A DNA stretch of 64,000 bases from Arsenicibacter rosenii (GCF_001870735.1 NZ_MORL01000004.1:460631-524630), one strand, 5' to 3'. Positions 10,043 to 19,896 are shown, counted from the stretch's first letter. Notes: generated from the letters alone by a model not told the origin. Numbers and translations are program-made.

Positions 10043-10073
10043 CTTGCCCGCGATAGCCTCTCCACTATCTTAA
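10043..10073 (+). promoter_or_regulatory. Possible Bacteroidota-type promoter of cydAB
   Basis: TTG at 10044-10046, a 19-base spacer, then TATCTTAA at 10066-10073. The -7 box departs from TAnnTTTG at two bases. If used, transcription would begin at or almost at the cydA start codon (10080), giving a nearly leaderless mRNA. Confidence 0.3.
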
Positions 10074-10079
10074 CCGGCT

Positions 10080-11453
10080 ATGGACAATGTTGAACTACTT
10101 TCGCGCATACAATTTGCCTTCACGGTAGCCTTCCATTACATCTACCCTCCGCTCAGTATCGGCCTCGGCGTCTGCCTTGTTTTCATGGAGGGTTTATACC
10201 TCAAAACAGGTCAGAAAGTCTATGAAGAACTTACCCGTTTCTGGGTCAATGTCTTTGCCTTGATTTTTGGTATCGGCGTGGCCACCGGCATCGTCATGGA
10301 GTTTGAATTCGGCACTAACTGGGCCGTTTACTCCCGCTATGTCGGCGATATTTTTGGCAGTGCACTGGCCGCAGAAGGCATCTTCGCTTTTGCGCTGGAG
10401 TCTGGTTTTTTAGGCATTCTGCTCTTCGGCTGGAACCGTGTCAGCCCCCGTGTACACTTTCTGTCGACGGTACTGGTTGCGCTGGGCTCCATGTTTTCGG
10501 CGCTCTGGATTGTGGTTGCCAACTCGTGGCAGCAGACACCGGCGGGCTACCGGATCGAAGGCGAAGGCATGCACGCCCGCGCGGTCATCACCGATTTTTG
10601 GGCCATGGTGTTTAACCCGTCATCGGTCGACCGGTACCTGCACGTACTGATCGGCGCGTTTCTGTCGGGTGCCTTTCTGGTTATCAGCGTCAGCGCCTGG
10701 CACCTGCTGAAAGGTAGGTTTACTGACCATGCCCGCAAAGGCATGCGCATCGGCCTCTGGGTGGCGGGTATTGCCTCCCTGCTCCAACTGTTTACCGGCC
10801 ATCGCTCCGCCGACGTAGTGACCCACCATCAACCGGCCAAACTGGCCACGATGGAAGGGCATTTCGATAAACTGGCACCGGCCGACATGTATCTGCTGGG
10901 CTGGGTGGATGCCAAAACACAACAAACGACCGGGCTGAAAATTCCCGGCGGGCTGTCGTTTCTGGTACACGGCGATTTTACAAAGCCGATCCCCGGCCTG
11001 AATGCGTTTAACCCGCAGGACCGGCCAACAGCCATTAATTTTGTTTTTCAGACGTATCACCTCATGGTAGCCATTGGCATGACCCTTATCGCCCTGACCT
11101 GGTTCGGGTTGTTTATGCTCTACCGCAAAAAGTTGTTTGATACCCGTTGGCTGCTGATCCTGTTTACCGGCTCGGTGCTGTTGCCGCAGGTCGCCAATCA
11201 GGTAGGCTGGTATACGGCCGAGGTGGGCCGGCAACCGTGGGTAGTGTATGGCCTGCTGCGTACCTCTGATGCGCTTTCGCAGGCCGTAAAAGCAGAACAC
11301 GTAATGGTGTCACTGATCTTGTTTACGGGTGTTTATGTCATGCTGTTCCTGCTGTTTCTGTACCTGCTCAACAAGAAGATTCAGCACGGTCCCTACGTCA
11401 AAGTCGAAGACCCCGAAACCCCGCCGTCAAAATTCAACACAATCGCCCGGTAA
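10080..11453 (+). CDS. cydA: Cytochrome bd ubiquinol oxidase subunit I
   Basis: 457 residues, multi-spanning. It carries the quinol oxidation site and the three haems of cytochrome bd, reducing oxygen to water at high affinity. Conserved features seen: the N-terminal His in [16 protein letters not shown], the Glu-containing helix [27 protein letters not shown], the His in [12 protein letters not shown], and [13 protein letters not shown] near the C-terminus. It is shorter than the about 520 residues of the Escherichia coli protein, consistent with the short Q-loop form. cydB follows after two bases, so they are co-transcribed. No cydX-like small ORF was found after cydB. Confidence 0.95.
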   Translation: MDNVELLSRIQFAFTVAFHYIYPPLSIGLGVCLVFMEGLYLKTGQKVYEELTRFWVNVFALIFGIGVATGIVMEFEFGTNWAVYSRYVGDIFGSALAAEGIFAFALESGFLGILLFGWNRVSPRVHFLSTVLVALGSMFSALWIVVANSWQQTPAGYRIEGEGMHARAVITDFWAMVFNPSSVDRYLHVLIGAFLSGAFLVISVSAWHLLKGRFTDHARKGMRIGLWVAGIASLLQLFTGHRSADVVTHHQPAKLATMEGHFDKLAPADMYLLGWVDAKTQQTTGLKIPGGLSFLVHGDFTKPIPGLNAFNPQDRPTAINFVFQTYHLMVAIGMTLIALTWFGLFMLYRKKLFDTRWLLILFTGSVLLPQVANQVGWYTAEVGRQPWVVYGLLRTSDALSQAVKAEHVMVSLILFTGVYVMLFLLFLYLLNKKIQHGPYVKVEDPETPPSKFNTIAR

Positions 11454-11455
11454 TT

Positions 11456-12490
11456 ATGGACTCATTTCTTGGCATAGACCTGCCTACGTGGTGGTTTTTA
11501 TTAATCGGTGCCCTGGTCAGCGGATACGGCATTCTGGATGGTTTTGACCTGGGTGCCGGGGCGTTGCACTTATTTTTCCGGAAAGAGCAAAGCCGCCGGA
11601 TTGCCCTCAACGCCATCGGCCCCGTCTGGGACGGTAACGAAGTGTGGCTGGTTATCGGTGGCGGTGCGCTGTTTGCCGCCTTTCCGCTGGTCTACGGCAT
11701 CATTCTGTCCGTGCTGTACCTGCCGTTTATCCTGTTGCTGGTCGCCATTATTTTCCGGGCCATTTCGATTGAATTCCGGAGTAAAGAACCGATGAAATGG
11801 TGGCGACAGTTCTGGGATATCAGCTACTGTCTGTCGAGCACCTCGATTGCCTTATTGCTGGGGCTGGTGCTGGGTAACCTGATTCAGGGCATGCCGCTCA
11901 ATGCCAATCACGAATTCACCGGCCGTCTCCTCGACTTCATTAACCCCTATGCCGTGCTGATTGCCGTGACGGTTTTATCGCTCTTTATGCTCCACGGAGC
12001 CATGTATCTGGCCATGAAAACCGAAGACCGGCTCTATGCCCGCATGACTATTCTGATCAACAACACGAGTAAATTCTTTATTCTTTGTTTCATCACCGCC
12101 TCTATGGCCACGCTGATCTATGTGCCCCACATGCAGGCTATTTTTCACAATCATCCGGTTTTGTTTGTGCTCCCGCTCACAGCCGTCCTGATTGTGCTGA
12201 ATATCCGGCAAAGCATTGAAAAGCGCCGGTACCTGCGGGGGTTCATTTCTTCGTCGGTTACGATTGCGCTGATGCTCGTCTTGTTTGCCATGGGTTTATA
12301 TCCGAACCTCGTCCTGTCGAATACCGATCCGGCGGGGCATATCAGCATTTACGAAGCAGCGTCGACCAATAAATCCCTCCGCATCATGCTGCTCTTTGCC
12401 GGCATCGGTATGCCACTCGTACTGACATACACCGTTTTCGTATTCTGGACCTTCAGAGGTAAAGTAAAGCCGGATGAAATCAGCTACTGA
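11456..12490 (+). CDS. cydB: Cytochrome bd ubiquinol oxidase subunit II
   Basis: 344 residues with about nine membrane helices. CydB packs against CydA and stabilises the haem core; together they form the inner-membrane bd oxidase used at low oxygen. The signature near the N-terminus is clear: YGILDGFDLGAGALHLF, then GPVWDGNEVWLVIGGGALFAAFP. It begins two bases after the cydA stop codon and so is translated from the same message. The C-terminal helix ends VFVFWTFRGKVKPDE. Length is normal. Confidence 0.95.
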   Translation: MDSFLGIDLPTWWFLLIGALVSGYGILDGFDLGAGALHLFFRKEQSRRIALNAIGPVWDGNEVWLVIGGGALFAAFPLVYGIILSVLYLPFILLLVAIIFRAISIEFRSKEPMKWWRQFWDISYCLSSTSIALLLGLVLGNLIQGMPLNANHEFTGRLLDFINPYAVLIAVTVLSLFMLHGAMYLAMKTEDRLYARMTILINNTSKFFILCFITASMATLIYVPHMQAIFHNHPVLFVLPLTAVLIVLNIRQSIEKRRYLRGFISSSVTIALMLVLFAMGLYPNLVLSNTDPAGHISIYEAASTNKSLRIMLLFAGIGMPLVLTYTVFVFWTFRGKVKPDEISY

Positions 12491-12586
12491 TACATGTTTT
12501 TATTAACATAAAATTAACGGACGGATACGAAAGGGCACCGACATCTTTTCCGACTTTTACGGAAGCTTGTACGACTTTGCCCATTC

Positions 12587-13306
12587 ATGCGACATTTACT
12601 TTACAGCCTGCTGCTGCTTTGCCTTATTTCCGGCAAAACGGCTTATTCCCAAACCAGAACAGCCGGGGACATTATCCGGCAGACCCTGACAACGTATCAG
12701 CACTGTAAAACCTACACGGATCAGGGCGTTATTGTTATCCGGTATAAAACCAGCAAAGGCAGCAGCAGCCAGCGTATACACGTTAAGACCCAATTCCGGC
12801 GCAGCCCCGGGCAATTGACGTATCAAAGCCAGTGGGTCAATACAGGCGGGGTCGCTGATTGCTTTGCTGTGGTCAGCGAAAATAATCTGATCCGGTCGTT
12901 TGCCCGGCTAACGGCAAACCAGCAGATTTACCTGTCAAAACAGGATGCCATTACCCGCGCAAATGAGTTCTCCGGCGGTGCGGCCTTCAGCATTCTGTCG
13001 TTATTGTACAATCTGCCAACAGACATCCACTGGAATATCGGCCGTGTTTCTGACTGGGTCGTTAAGGAACCCCTGCAGCTGAAAGGGCGTGATTTTTATC
13101 AGTTGAAAGGCAGTCTTCCCGATCTCAATATCAGCGGGATTACCGTACTGATTGATCCGCAGACCTTCCTGATCAAACGGCTGATGTACCTGCAGAAAAA
13201 TACGGGCGATGTCCTCACTGTTATTGAGTTAGAGCCGGCAATGAACCAGGATAGCGCTGTCATTGTTCCGGTAACTGAAGACAATTACTGTCTGCCAAAC
13301 CGTTAG
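12587..13306 (+). CDS. Secreted LolA-like / outer-membrane lipoprotein-sorting-type protein
   Basis: 239 residues with a signal peptide (cleavage near residue 22, TAYSQT). The mature part begins with a helix (AGDIIRQTLTTYQHCKTYTDQG) and continues as beta strands, including a late segment ISGITVLIDPQTFLIKRLMYLQK, as seen in LolA/LolB-fold proteins (DUF2092-like). This fold binds lipid acyl chains in a half-barrel. The family assignment rests on pattern only and the ligand is unknown. It lies 96 bases after cydB on the same strand and may be co-transcribed, but nothing ties it to the oxidase. Confidence 0.55.
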   Translation: MRHLLYSLLLLCLISGKTAYSQTRTAGDIIRQTLTTYQHCKTYTDQGVIVIRYKTSKGSSSQRIHVKTQFRRSPGQLTYQSQWVNTGGVADCFAVVSENNLIRSFARLTANQQIYLSKQDAITRANEFSGGAAFSILSLLYNLPTDIHWNIGRVSDWVVKEPLQLKGRDFYQLKGSLPDLNISGITVLIDPQTFLIKRLMYLQKNTGDVLTVIELEPAMNQDSAVIVPVTEDNYCLPNR

Positions 13307-13414
13307 GTCATTCTATAAAATCTAAACCTTTTATTAGGCGTTTAGCGTTTAAGGTATTTGCTTTACAGCTGTAACCGAACCGGTTTACTAAAAACAGACT
13401 CAATTATTCTGGTT

Positions 13415-13885
13415 ATGCAAATTTCAAGACACAAGGTAGTCGGCATCCATTACACACTGCGCGACGATAACGGTAATGTACTGGACTCGAGCGAAGGCCG
13501 CGATCCTTTATATTATTTACACGGTGAAGGCAACCTGATTCCGGGTATGGAAGAAGGACTGGAAGGCCAGTCGGCAGGTGCTAGCCTGAAGCTGGATGTT
13601 ACACCTGAAAAAGGCTACGGTCAGCTTGATCCTGAGATGGTTCAGCAGGTGCCACGGAGCGCATTCGGCGGACAGGAAGTGAAGCCGGGCATGCAGTTCC
13701 ACACCAATCAGGGGCAGGTGGTTACCGTTACAGACGTGACACCGGATGCCGTAACGGTAGATGCCAACCATCCGCTGGCGGGTCAGAACCTGCACTTCGA
13801 CGTAGAGGTGGTTGAGGTTCGGGAGGCAACTACCGAAGAGATCGCCCACGGGCACGTGCACGGTCCTGGTGGCCATCAGCACTAA
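13415..13885 (+). CDS. slyD: FKBP-type peptidyl-prolyl cis-trans isomerase, SlyD type
   Basis: 156 residues from the ATG at 13415 (MQISRHKVVGIHYTL); the upstream in-frame ATG at 13358 adds an unlikely 19-residue leader. The FKBP half-domains (about 1-65 and 125-145) flank an inserted IF chaperone loop (about 66-120), the SlyD layout. YYLHGEGNLIPGMEEGLEGQ is the typical active-site region. The C-terminus is a short His-rich tail (HGHVHGPGGHQH), a metal-binding feature of SlyD. It speeds proline isomerisation and acts as a cytosolic chaperone. A terminator follows directly. Confidence 0.9.
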   Translation: MQISRHKVVGIHYTLRDDNGNVLDSSEGRDPLYYLHGEGNLIPGMEEGLEGQSAGASLKLDVTPEKGYGQLDPEMVQQVPRSAFGGQEVKPGMQFHTNQGQVVTVTDVTPDAVTVDANHPLAGQNLHFDVEVVEVREATTEEIAHGHVHGPGGHQH

Positions 13886-13892
13886 GACACCC

Positions 13893-13918
13893 GCCCCGCT
13901 CCAAAGCGGGGCTTTTTT
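13893..13918 (+). terminator. Rho-independent terminator after slyD
   Basis: GCCCCGCT, loop CCAA, AGCGGGGC, then six T residues. It overlaps the last two bases of the convergent DUF421 gene. Confidence 0.93.
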
Positions 13919-14621
13919 ATGTAACCCGTTTTGTGTTCAGGGCTTTTACCCAGGTGTCATGCCCGCACCGGCTACAAACCGGATGTAGCACCGGTTTAAC
14001 AAATGCGTCAATATTACCGCAAAACGTACAGGCAAATTCGCCGTCCTGCTCTATCTTTTTGGTACGCTGCGCAAAAATTTCCGGCAAAACCGGTAAACCG
14101 GCTCTTACCCTGTCGTCTTCATAAAAATAGACACTGATGCTGCCGTTTGTCTCCAGATACGCTTTTCTGACCTGACCGAGGTGTTCGATACCGGCCGACC
14201 GAAGCTCCATAAAGAACTCATCCTGTCCAAGATCTTCCTTGCCGAATTCCTTATAGGCAAATTTACCTTCGTCTATCAGACAAATGACTTTGCCTTCCAG
14301 CAAGGTTTCCATTTTCGGAGATTTGGCCGCTAACCGTGTTAAAGTCCGGTAGCTTATTATCACAACCAGAAAAACCAGCAGGGCCGGCAGCATACCGACA
14401 TCATGGTAAAACATAGGGTCGCCGGCGGCTGAGCCCAGACCAATGATCAGCACCAGCTCCACGACCGACAGTTGCCTGACCGTACGCTTTCCGGTGGCCC
14501 GGAGGGCGACAAAAATGACCACAAACATAAGTAATGTCCGCCCGAATACTTCCAGCAGAAAGCTACCCGGCACATCGCCGAACAGAATACGTTGCCAGTC
14601 GCCGAATTCATAATCGTTCAT
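13917..14621 (-). CDS. DUF421 (YetF-like) membrane protein with C-terminal zinc-ribbon-like tail
   Basis: 234 residues. Three membrane helices lie in the first 105 residues (LLMFVVIFVALRATGKRTVRQLS is the family hallmark; MLPALLVFLVVIISYRTL is the third). A soluble YetF domain follows (about 105-190), with LLEGKVICLIDEGKF and LRSAGIEHLGQVRKAYLETNGSISV. The last about 40 residues hold CTFCGN and CSRCGHD, two CxxC pairs spaced like a zinc ribbon, an addition that shorter family members lack. The function of DUF421 proteins is poorly known. Single-gene unit convergent with slyD. Confidence 0.85.
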   Translation of the reverse strand: MNDYEFGDWQRILFGDVPGSFLLEVFGRTLLMFVVIFVALRATGKRTVRQLSVVELVLIIGLGSAAGDPMFYHDVGMLPALLVFLVVIISYRTLTRLAAKSPKMETLLEGKVICLIDEGKFAYKEFGKEDLGQDEFFMELRSAGIEHLGQVRKAYLETNGSISVYFYEDDRVRAGLPVLPEIFAQRTKKIEQDGEFACTFCGNIDAFVKPVLHPVCSRCGHDTWVKALNTKRVT

Positions 14622-14792
14622 GGTTGTTAGCAGAAGGGTGAAGGTTTCGCAGCTATCGACAAACAGCGGCGTTTACATACATGGTCGTAACCATTCTGCC
14701 CGCTATTCAGTTAAAAAAAACGATTGAATCAACCCGGTTACCGGAAATTACCGGAACTTTGCAGCATTAATTGACTAAACTAATTCCAGTAC

Positions 14793-15650
14793 ATGCTTAA
14801 AATTGGACGCATGAACACCCTGACCGCCCTGCGCCGCACGAGCGTAGGCATGTTCCTGGGTGACCCAACGAGCGATCCCGAAGACGCCACCGACATCCTG
14901 CTACCCAATAAATACGTGCCGGAAAGCCTGCGTACGGAGGACGAAATCGAGGTTTTTGTGTACCGCGACTCCGAAGACCGGCTGATTGCCACCACCTTAG
15001 TCCCGCATATCCAGCGCGGTGAGTTTGCGGCCCTGCAGGCGGTTTCGGTCATGAATTTCGGTGCCTTTATGGATTGGGGGCTGGAGAAAGACCTGCTGGT
15101 ACCCCACAAGGAACAAAGCCGCCCGATGCGTGTTGGCCGCTGGTATGTGGTCTACCTCTACCTTGATGAACAGACTGACCGCCTCGTGGCATCGAGCAAA
15201 ATCAATAAGTTTATCAATGACCGCGCGTTTGACCTTGAGGTCGGGCAGGAGGTTGACTTACTGGTATATGAACCCACAGATCTGGGGTTTAATGCCATCA
15301 TCGATAATCGCTACCGGGGCTTACTTTACGCCAATGAACTCTTCCAGAAGGTTTTTCCGGGCGACAGGCTCGTAGGATACGTCAAAACCATCCGGGAAGA
15401 TAATCGCATTGACGTAACGTTGCAGAAACCTGGCTATCAGAACGTAGAACCAAACGCAGAGCGGATTTTACAGGTCCTGAACGAGTCAGGCGGCTTCCTG
15501 CCGCTTACAGACAACACCGATCCGAAACTGATTTATGATCAGCTGGAGATGAGTAAAAAAACGTTTAAGAAAGCGGTCGGGGCCCTGTATCGTGACCGGA
15601 AAATCGAATTAAAGCCGGACGGCATTTATCTGACCGGAAACACAAGATAA
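14793..15650 (+). CDS. CvfB-like S1 RNA-binding protein
   Basis: 285 residues, cytosolic. Three S1-like beta-barrel segments fill about 1-215; the second contains MNFGAFMDWGLEKDLLVPHKEQ and the third GDRLVGYVKTIREDNRIDVTLQ. The C-terminal winged helix (about 220-285) has DPKLIYDQLEMSKKTFKKAVGALYRDRKI, typical of the CvfB/YitL family. That family binds RNA and affects gene expression in Gram-positive bacteria; the role in Bacteroidota is not known. An in-frame ATG at 14811 is an equally possible start. Monocistronic by spacing. Confidence 0.85.
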   Translation: MLKIGRMNTLTALRRTSVGMFLGDPTSDPEDATDILLPNKYVPESLRTEDEIEVFVYRDSEDRLIATTLVPHIQRGEFAALQAVSVMNFGAFMDWGLEKDLLVPHKEQSRPMRVGRWYVVYLYLDEQTDRLVASSKINKFINDRAFDLEVGQEVDLLVYEPTDLGFNAIIDNRYRGLLYANELFQKVFPGDRLVGYVKTIREDNRIDVTLQKPGYQNVEPNAERILQVLNESGGFLPLTDNTDPKLIYDQLEMSKKTFKKAVGALYRDRKIELKPDGIYLTGNTR

Positions 15651-15757
15651 TTCCTGTTATCTGATAAACGGGAAATTACAAACAAATTATACCTTTAACT
15701 CAGAATTATCACTTCCCTTCCAACAGTAACCATTTACGGGCGTAACACTATTTTTTT

Positions 15758-17302
15758 ATGACACCAAATGCAACAGCAGGCAACGATGCCTCGCAGCTTA
15801 CTGAATTGTTGTATGGCATCATGAATACCTCGTCACGCCTCATTACCTACTGTGAAATGGTTATCGGACCGGACACCGCGCAGCCGGTTGATCTGCGGTA
15901 CCGGCTGGCTAATCAGGCTCTTTTTGACCTGTTTGGCTTGCCACAGGAAGCGGTGATTGGTAAAACCATTACTGAGGTTAACAGCCCGTTTCAGCAAACC
16001 GGCATTTTCACCAGACTCCTTGAGGCGGCCGGTAAGCGACAGGCTGCCTCGTTTGAGATTTTCACAACAAAGCGCTGGTTTCTGACCAACGTTACGCCCG
16101 TCCTGCAGGGGGTGATCATTTCATTCAGCGATATTACGCACCATAAGTATACCGAACAGCAAAATGAACAGGCACTCCAGTTACTGCAACGGGTACTGGA
16201 TGCTTCGCCCTATTCGATTGTTTATTGCTCATCCGAAAAAGATACCGACGGCCAGATCATTGATTTTGAGTATCAGATGGCCAACAAACGGGTTGAAGAT
16301 GTTATCGGCATTCCGCCCGAAGACATTGTGGGAGTAAAGATGACCACCCTGTTTCCGGGTATCCGGGAGAACCCGCTTTTCAGCCTTTACGTCGCCGTCG
16401 TCGAAACTCAGCAACCACAATCACTGGAGTGGCTGCTGCAACTTGGCTCCTTTAACAACTGGTACCTGATCACGGCAGTCCCGTTCGGCGATGGATTTGT
16501 GGCAACAATTGTTGACATTACGCGGATGAAAAAACTGCAGATTCAGCTGGAGAATACAATCAAAGAGCTAAAAACCTCCAACGAGTACCTGCAACATTTC
16601 GCCTATATTGCTTCGCATGACCTTCAGGAACCTCTCCGGAAAATACAGGCTTTCAGCGGCCTGATGCTTACCGAATACAGTCATCTGGTTGGCGACGATG
16701 GGGCCGACATTCTGTACCGGATGAAAGGCGCCGCCCAGCGCATGCAAAACCTGATCAGGGATTTACTGGTATATTCCCGAATCAGTACCCAGCCGCAATC
16801 CTTCGAAAGGGTTCCGCTCCATAACGTAATCGATACGGTACTGGATGACCTGGAAATTAAGATTCAGGAGCAGGATGCCTCGGTTGTTGTTGAGGCCCTG
16901 CCGGTTATTGAGGGCGATCCGGTACAGTTGCAACAGCTTTTTTTAAATCTGGTCTCCAATGCGCTGAAATTTGTACGCCCTGATCAGAAACCGGAAATTG
17001 TCATTAGCTGCCACCAGATTGCCGCTGACGATCTTCCGCTACTGCTTCAATCCAGTCAGCAGGCTTATTATGTCATTTCGGTACAGGATAATGGTATCGG
17101 GTTTAATCAGGACTATCAGGAACGGATTTTCCAGCTGTTTCACCGGCTTCATAACCAGAATACCTACCCCGGCACCGGTATTGGCCTCGCTATCTGCAAA
17201 AAAGCCGCCGAAAACCATGGCGGAACCATAACCGCCCGCAGTGCACCCGGCAAAGGCGCCACTTTCTCGGTTTTTTTGCCCAAAAACATAGCGAACGACT
17301 GA
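15758..17302 (+). CDS. PAS-domain sensor histidine kinase, orphan
   Basis: 514 residues without membrane segments, so probably cytosolic. Two PAS domains (about 10-130 and 145-265) precede the kinase core. The H-box reads IASHDLQEPLRKIQAF with the phospho-accepting His at 287. The N-box (LFLNLVSNALKFV), G1 (ISVQDNGIGFN), F-box (IFQLFHRLH) and G2 (GTGIGLAICKKAAENHGG) are all intact. No receiver domain or neighbouring response regulator is present, so its partner is elsewhere. What the PAS domains sense cannot be read from the sequence. Confidence 0.92.
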   Translation: MTPNATAGNDASQLTELLYGIMNTSSRLITYCEMVIGPDTAQPVDLRYRLANQALFDLFGLPQEAVIGKTITEVNSPFQQTGIFTRLLEAAGKRQAASFEIFTTKRWFLTNVTPVLQGVIISFSDITHHKYTEQQNEQALQLLQRVLDASPYSIVYCSSEKDTDGQIIDFEYQMANKRVEDVIGIPPEDIVGVKMTTLFPGIRENPLFSLYVAVVETQQPQSLEWLLQLGSFNNWYLITAVPFGDGFVATIVDITRMKKLQIQLENTIKELKTSNEYLQHFAYIASHDLQEPLRKIQAFSGLMLTEYSHLVGDDGADILYRMKGAAQRMQNLIRDLLVYSRISTQPQSFERVPLHNVIDTVLDDLEIKIQEQDASVVVEALPVIEGDPVQLQQLFLNLVSNALKFVRPDQKPEIVISCHQIAADDLPLLLQSSQQAYYVISVQDNGIGFNQDYQERIFQLFHRLHNQNTYPGTGIGLAICKKAAENHGGTITARSAPGKGATFSVFLPKNIAND

Positions 17303-17522
17303 TATTCAGACGCTTCCCGCCTTTCGTACCTGATCAAATAAGGATACAACCAGAGAAAGCTTGTTGGCTACGGGGGCTACGGGTTAATCCTGAATTGATC
17401 GGTATAAACAGACCATTCATCGACAAAAGTCCCTTTCCGGTCGAATGGGCAAGGATACCCGTTAAACGCTGACCAACCGATTGTCTCTAAGAATCAGAAA
17501 CAACAAAAAACTGATATTCATC

Positions 17523-17906
17523 ATGAAAAAGACAATCATCACCGCCCTGACCTTAGCCCTGTTTACAACCGGCATTTCATTCGCACAACGTGGTTACAAC
17601 CCGGGCCCGGGCCGTTATCCGGCACCTCCGCAAAGCCGCGCCGACGATTTTCAGGAAGACCTGCGTATCGACCGGATTGATAACATCGTGGGCTTGACAA
17701 GACGCCAGGAGCGCGACATCAAACGCATCGAAAACCGGTATGATTATCTGGAACGTGCCCGACTGACGCCTCAGGAATACCGGCGTGTTATTTCGGAGAA
17801 AAACAGGGCAATTCTGTCGGTGCTAACCCCGGCACAACGTGACCGCCTATATGCCTCTCAGTACCGCAGCCGCCCCGGTGGCTATGGATATGGCCGCCGT
17901 GGATAA
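17523..17906 (+). CDS. Small secreted helical protein, Spy/CpxP-like
   Basis: 127 residues from the ATG at 17523, chosen because MKKTIITALTLALFTTG begins a clean signal peptide (cleavage after ISFA). The mature protein starts with a Gly/Pro/Tyr-rich linker. It then has a charged helical section with two LTxxQ-type motifs (LTRRQ and LTPAQ), as in Spy and CpxP periplasmic chaperones and related metal-responsive proteins. It ends in a Gly/Tyr/Arg-rich tail. Similarity is by motif only. It stands alone with a terminator. Confidence 0.65.
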   Translation: MKKTIITALTLALFTTGISFAQRGYNPGPGRYPAPPQSRADDFQEDLRIDRIDNIVGLTRRQERDIKRIENRYDYLERARLTPQEYRRVISEKNRAILSVLTPAQRDRLYASQYRSRPGGYGYGRRG

Positions 17907-17954
17907 CGGCCGCCGTGGATAAACGATCCGCTATTACAACCTGAATAAAATGCG

Positions 17955-17990
17955 AAGCCCGCAGCGAATTCTGTTCGTCTGCGGGCTTTT
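17955..17990 (+). terminator. Rho-independent terminator
   Basis: AGCCCGCAG-CGAA pairs with TTCG-t-CTGCGGGCT across a short loop, followed by TTTT. It lies in the gap between convergent genes, about 49 bases after the Spy-like stop codon. Confidence 0.85.
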
Positions 17991-18026
17991 GTCTGCCGGT
18001 TTTCGAAACCATTTTGCACGTACGGA

Positions 18027-19055
18027 TCATTGCGCAGGATTACGCTCGTTGACACTACCGAAGCGCTGGGCCAGAATACTGGCGGCAATAAGCTGAAGGG
18101 CATGATACATCATTATCGGCAGCAGTACTACGCCGACCGCATTACCCGGAAACAGCACATTGGCCATGACACTCCCCTGCACCAGCGATTTCTTCGACCC
18201 GCAAAACAAGGCCGTAATCTGATCGGGCCGGTTGAAGTTCAGCAGCCGGCCAATGGTATACACGATGCCGTACATCAGAAAGAACAACCCGAGCATCGCT
18301 ACTCCCAGCAGCAGCAAATCCGGCAGGGTAAGCCCGTCGAACAGATGACGGCTGAAGGATTCACAGAACGAGATGTACACAATCGTCAGAATGATAAGCT
18401 GATCGAAGTAACGGAGCTGTTTTTTATACCGGTCGGCCAGAAAGCCCAGCCACCGGTTTAACCCCAGCCCCAGCACTACCGGCACCAGCACCTGAAGGGT
18501 AAGTTTCCAGATGACACCGGCCAGGTCATAATTTCCGGATGTATCGGTCAGCACGAGCCCCATCAGTACGGGCGTCAGAAAGACCCCGATCAGGCTCGAA
18601 ATGCTGGCATTGAAGATGGCAGCGGGCAGGTTCCCACCCGCAATCGATACCATCACGACCGACGACGATACGGTCGACGGCAGCGCAGCCACGTAAAACG
18701 CTCCCAGCCAGAGTAAAGCCGCCTGGCCTTCACCGAAAAAGGGTTTTACGGCATAAACCACCACCGGAAACAGCACAAACGTGGTCAGGTGAATGGTCAG
18801 GTGGAGCCGCCAGTTTGTCAGGCCCGCTTTAAGTTTGTCGGGGCTCAGTTTCAGCCCGTAAAAGAAAAAGATCAGCGATACGCCCACATCCGCAAACGTA
18901 TCGAGTGACCAGAAACCTTTCTGAATGCCCGGTTCCGGCCAAAGCCAGGCCAGGCCGATCATGCCCAGCAGGGCCAGTAAAAACCAATCGAGGCCGGCCC
19001 GAACCATTAAACCGCTCACCGCCGACCAGGAGGATGTCTGCTTTTTCTCCAACAT
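18027..19055 (-). CDS. Bile acid:sodium symporter-like membrane carrier (SBF-like)
   Basis: 342 residues with about ten hydrophobic membrane helices, in the SBF-like branch of the bile acid/sodium symporter superfamily (yeast Rch1/YfeH type). Recognisable stretches: FADVGVSLIFFFYGLKLSPDKL, then HLTIHLTTFVLFPVVVYAV, AALPSTVSSSVVMVSIAGGN in the crossover region, and CGSKKSLVQGSVMANVLFP. Carriers of this type move organic anions or affect calcium balance; the substrate here is unknown. It lies just downstream of the NIPSNAP gene (22-base gap, same strand) and may share its message. Confidence 0.85.
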   Translation of the reverse strand: MLEKKQTSSWSAVSGLMVRAGLDWFLLALLGMIGLAWLWPEPGIQKGFWSLDTFADVGVSLIFFFYGLKLSPDKLKAGLTNWRLHLTIHLTTFVLFPVVVYAVKPFFGEGQAALLWLGAFYVAALPSTVSSSVVMVSIAGGNLPAAIFNASISSLIGVFLTPVLMGLVLTDTSGNYDLAGVIWKLTLQVLVPVVLGLGLNRWLGFLADRYKKQLRYFDQLIILTIVYISFCESFSRHLFDGLTLPDLLLLGVAMLGLFFLMYGIVYTIGRLLNFNRPDQITALFCGSKKSLVQGSVMANVLFPGNAVGVVLLPIMMYHALQLIAASILAQRFGSVNERNPAQ

Positions 19056-19077
19056 TACGCCCGTTTAGTTCTGCTTA

Positions 19078-19890
19078 CTAAAGCTGAGAATAGGCCGTTG
19101 GGTTCAGATAGTGTCCTTCAATTTTTGATACGGTATTCGCATATTCCGGCAGCGGACTCAGTTTTTTCCATTCCGGATCACTGCTGAAGGCCTTCCAGTG
19201 GGCATCCCGCGACGCTTTGTCGTCGAACGTGGTCATGTAGGCCAGGCAAGGCATCCGCGGGCCGGCGATCACTTTGGAATAGAACATCGCATTGAAACCC
19301 AGCCGGTCAAATATGTTGATTTCGCCGCCGACGTTGAACATATCGATCTTTTTCTGGCCCGCCCGCTCGCTGTAACTTTCGTAAATGCGGAATTCGTAGA
19401 TGCGTTTATCACGCGGGGCTGTTGTGGCAGGCACCTTTAACACCGGCATTTCGTCGAAGGCCTCCATAATCATCGTTTCGATCCGGTCATAGGCCGGTTC
19501 GGTGTTCGGTGTATTCCAGTAAGGTGCGGCGGCCTCCATATAGGCTTTGTCGTTCGCCAGCTTTGCTGCTATTTTCGGTAACTGGTCGAGCGACTTATAC
19601 GGAATCAGCACATAGAGCTTCAGCCCGTCTTTCTGATCGGCCTCCTCAAACACACCTACCTGCTGAATACCGGCCCGGTTATAGGCCGGAATCGCAGCCT
19701 GCTCCCAGTAAGCCTCCGTGAGCTTCTTCTGTTCCGGCGTCTTAAACCGGTAAATGCGCATTTCATAGGTCTGCTTTTGTTTTTTTGCCGCCGTTGCCAG
19801 ATCATGAACCGCCAGCATCAGGGTCAGTGTCCAGACAGCCAGCGAAAGGTATTTAAGTACAGGTTTTAACGATACCATAGTTTTAAACAT
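19078..19890 (-). CDS. Secreted NIPSNAP family protein (two domains)
   Basis: 270 residues. A signal or anchor segment (about 10-33) is followed by two ferredoxin-like NIPSNAP halves: one from YEMRIYRFKTPEQKKLTEAYW (about 42-140) and one from IYEFRIYESYSERAGQKKIDMF (about 165-265). In Bacteroidota such proteins are common near oxidoreductase and sugar genes, but the biochemical role is not known. The ATG at 19878 is an alternative start. It is probably the first gene of a two-gene unit with the SBF-like carrier. Confidence 0.85.
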   Translation of the reverse strand: MFKTMVSLKPVLKYLSLAVWTLTLMLAVHDLATAAKKQKQTYEMRIYRFKTPEQKKLTEAYWEQAAIPAYNRAGIQQVGVFEEADQKDGLKLYVLIPYKSLDQLPKIAAKLANDKAYMEAAAPYWNTPNTEPAYDRIETMIMEAFDEMPVLKVPATTAPRDKRIYEFRIYESYSERAGQKKIDMFNVGGEINIFDRLGFNAMFYSKVIAGPRMPCLAYMTTFDDKASRDAHWKAFSSDPEWKKLSPLPEYANTVSKIEGHYLNPTAYSQL

Positions 19891-19896
19891 TTAGTA

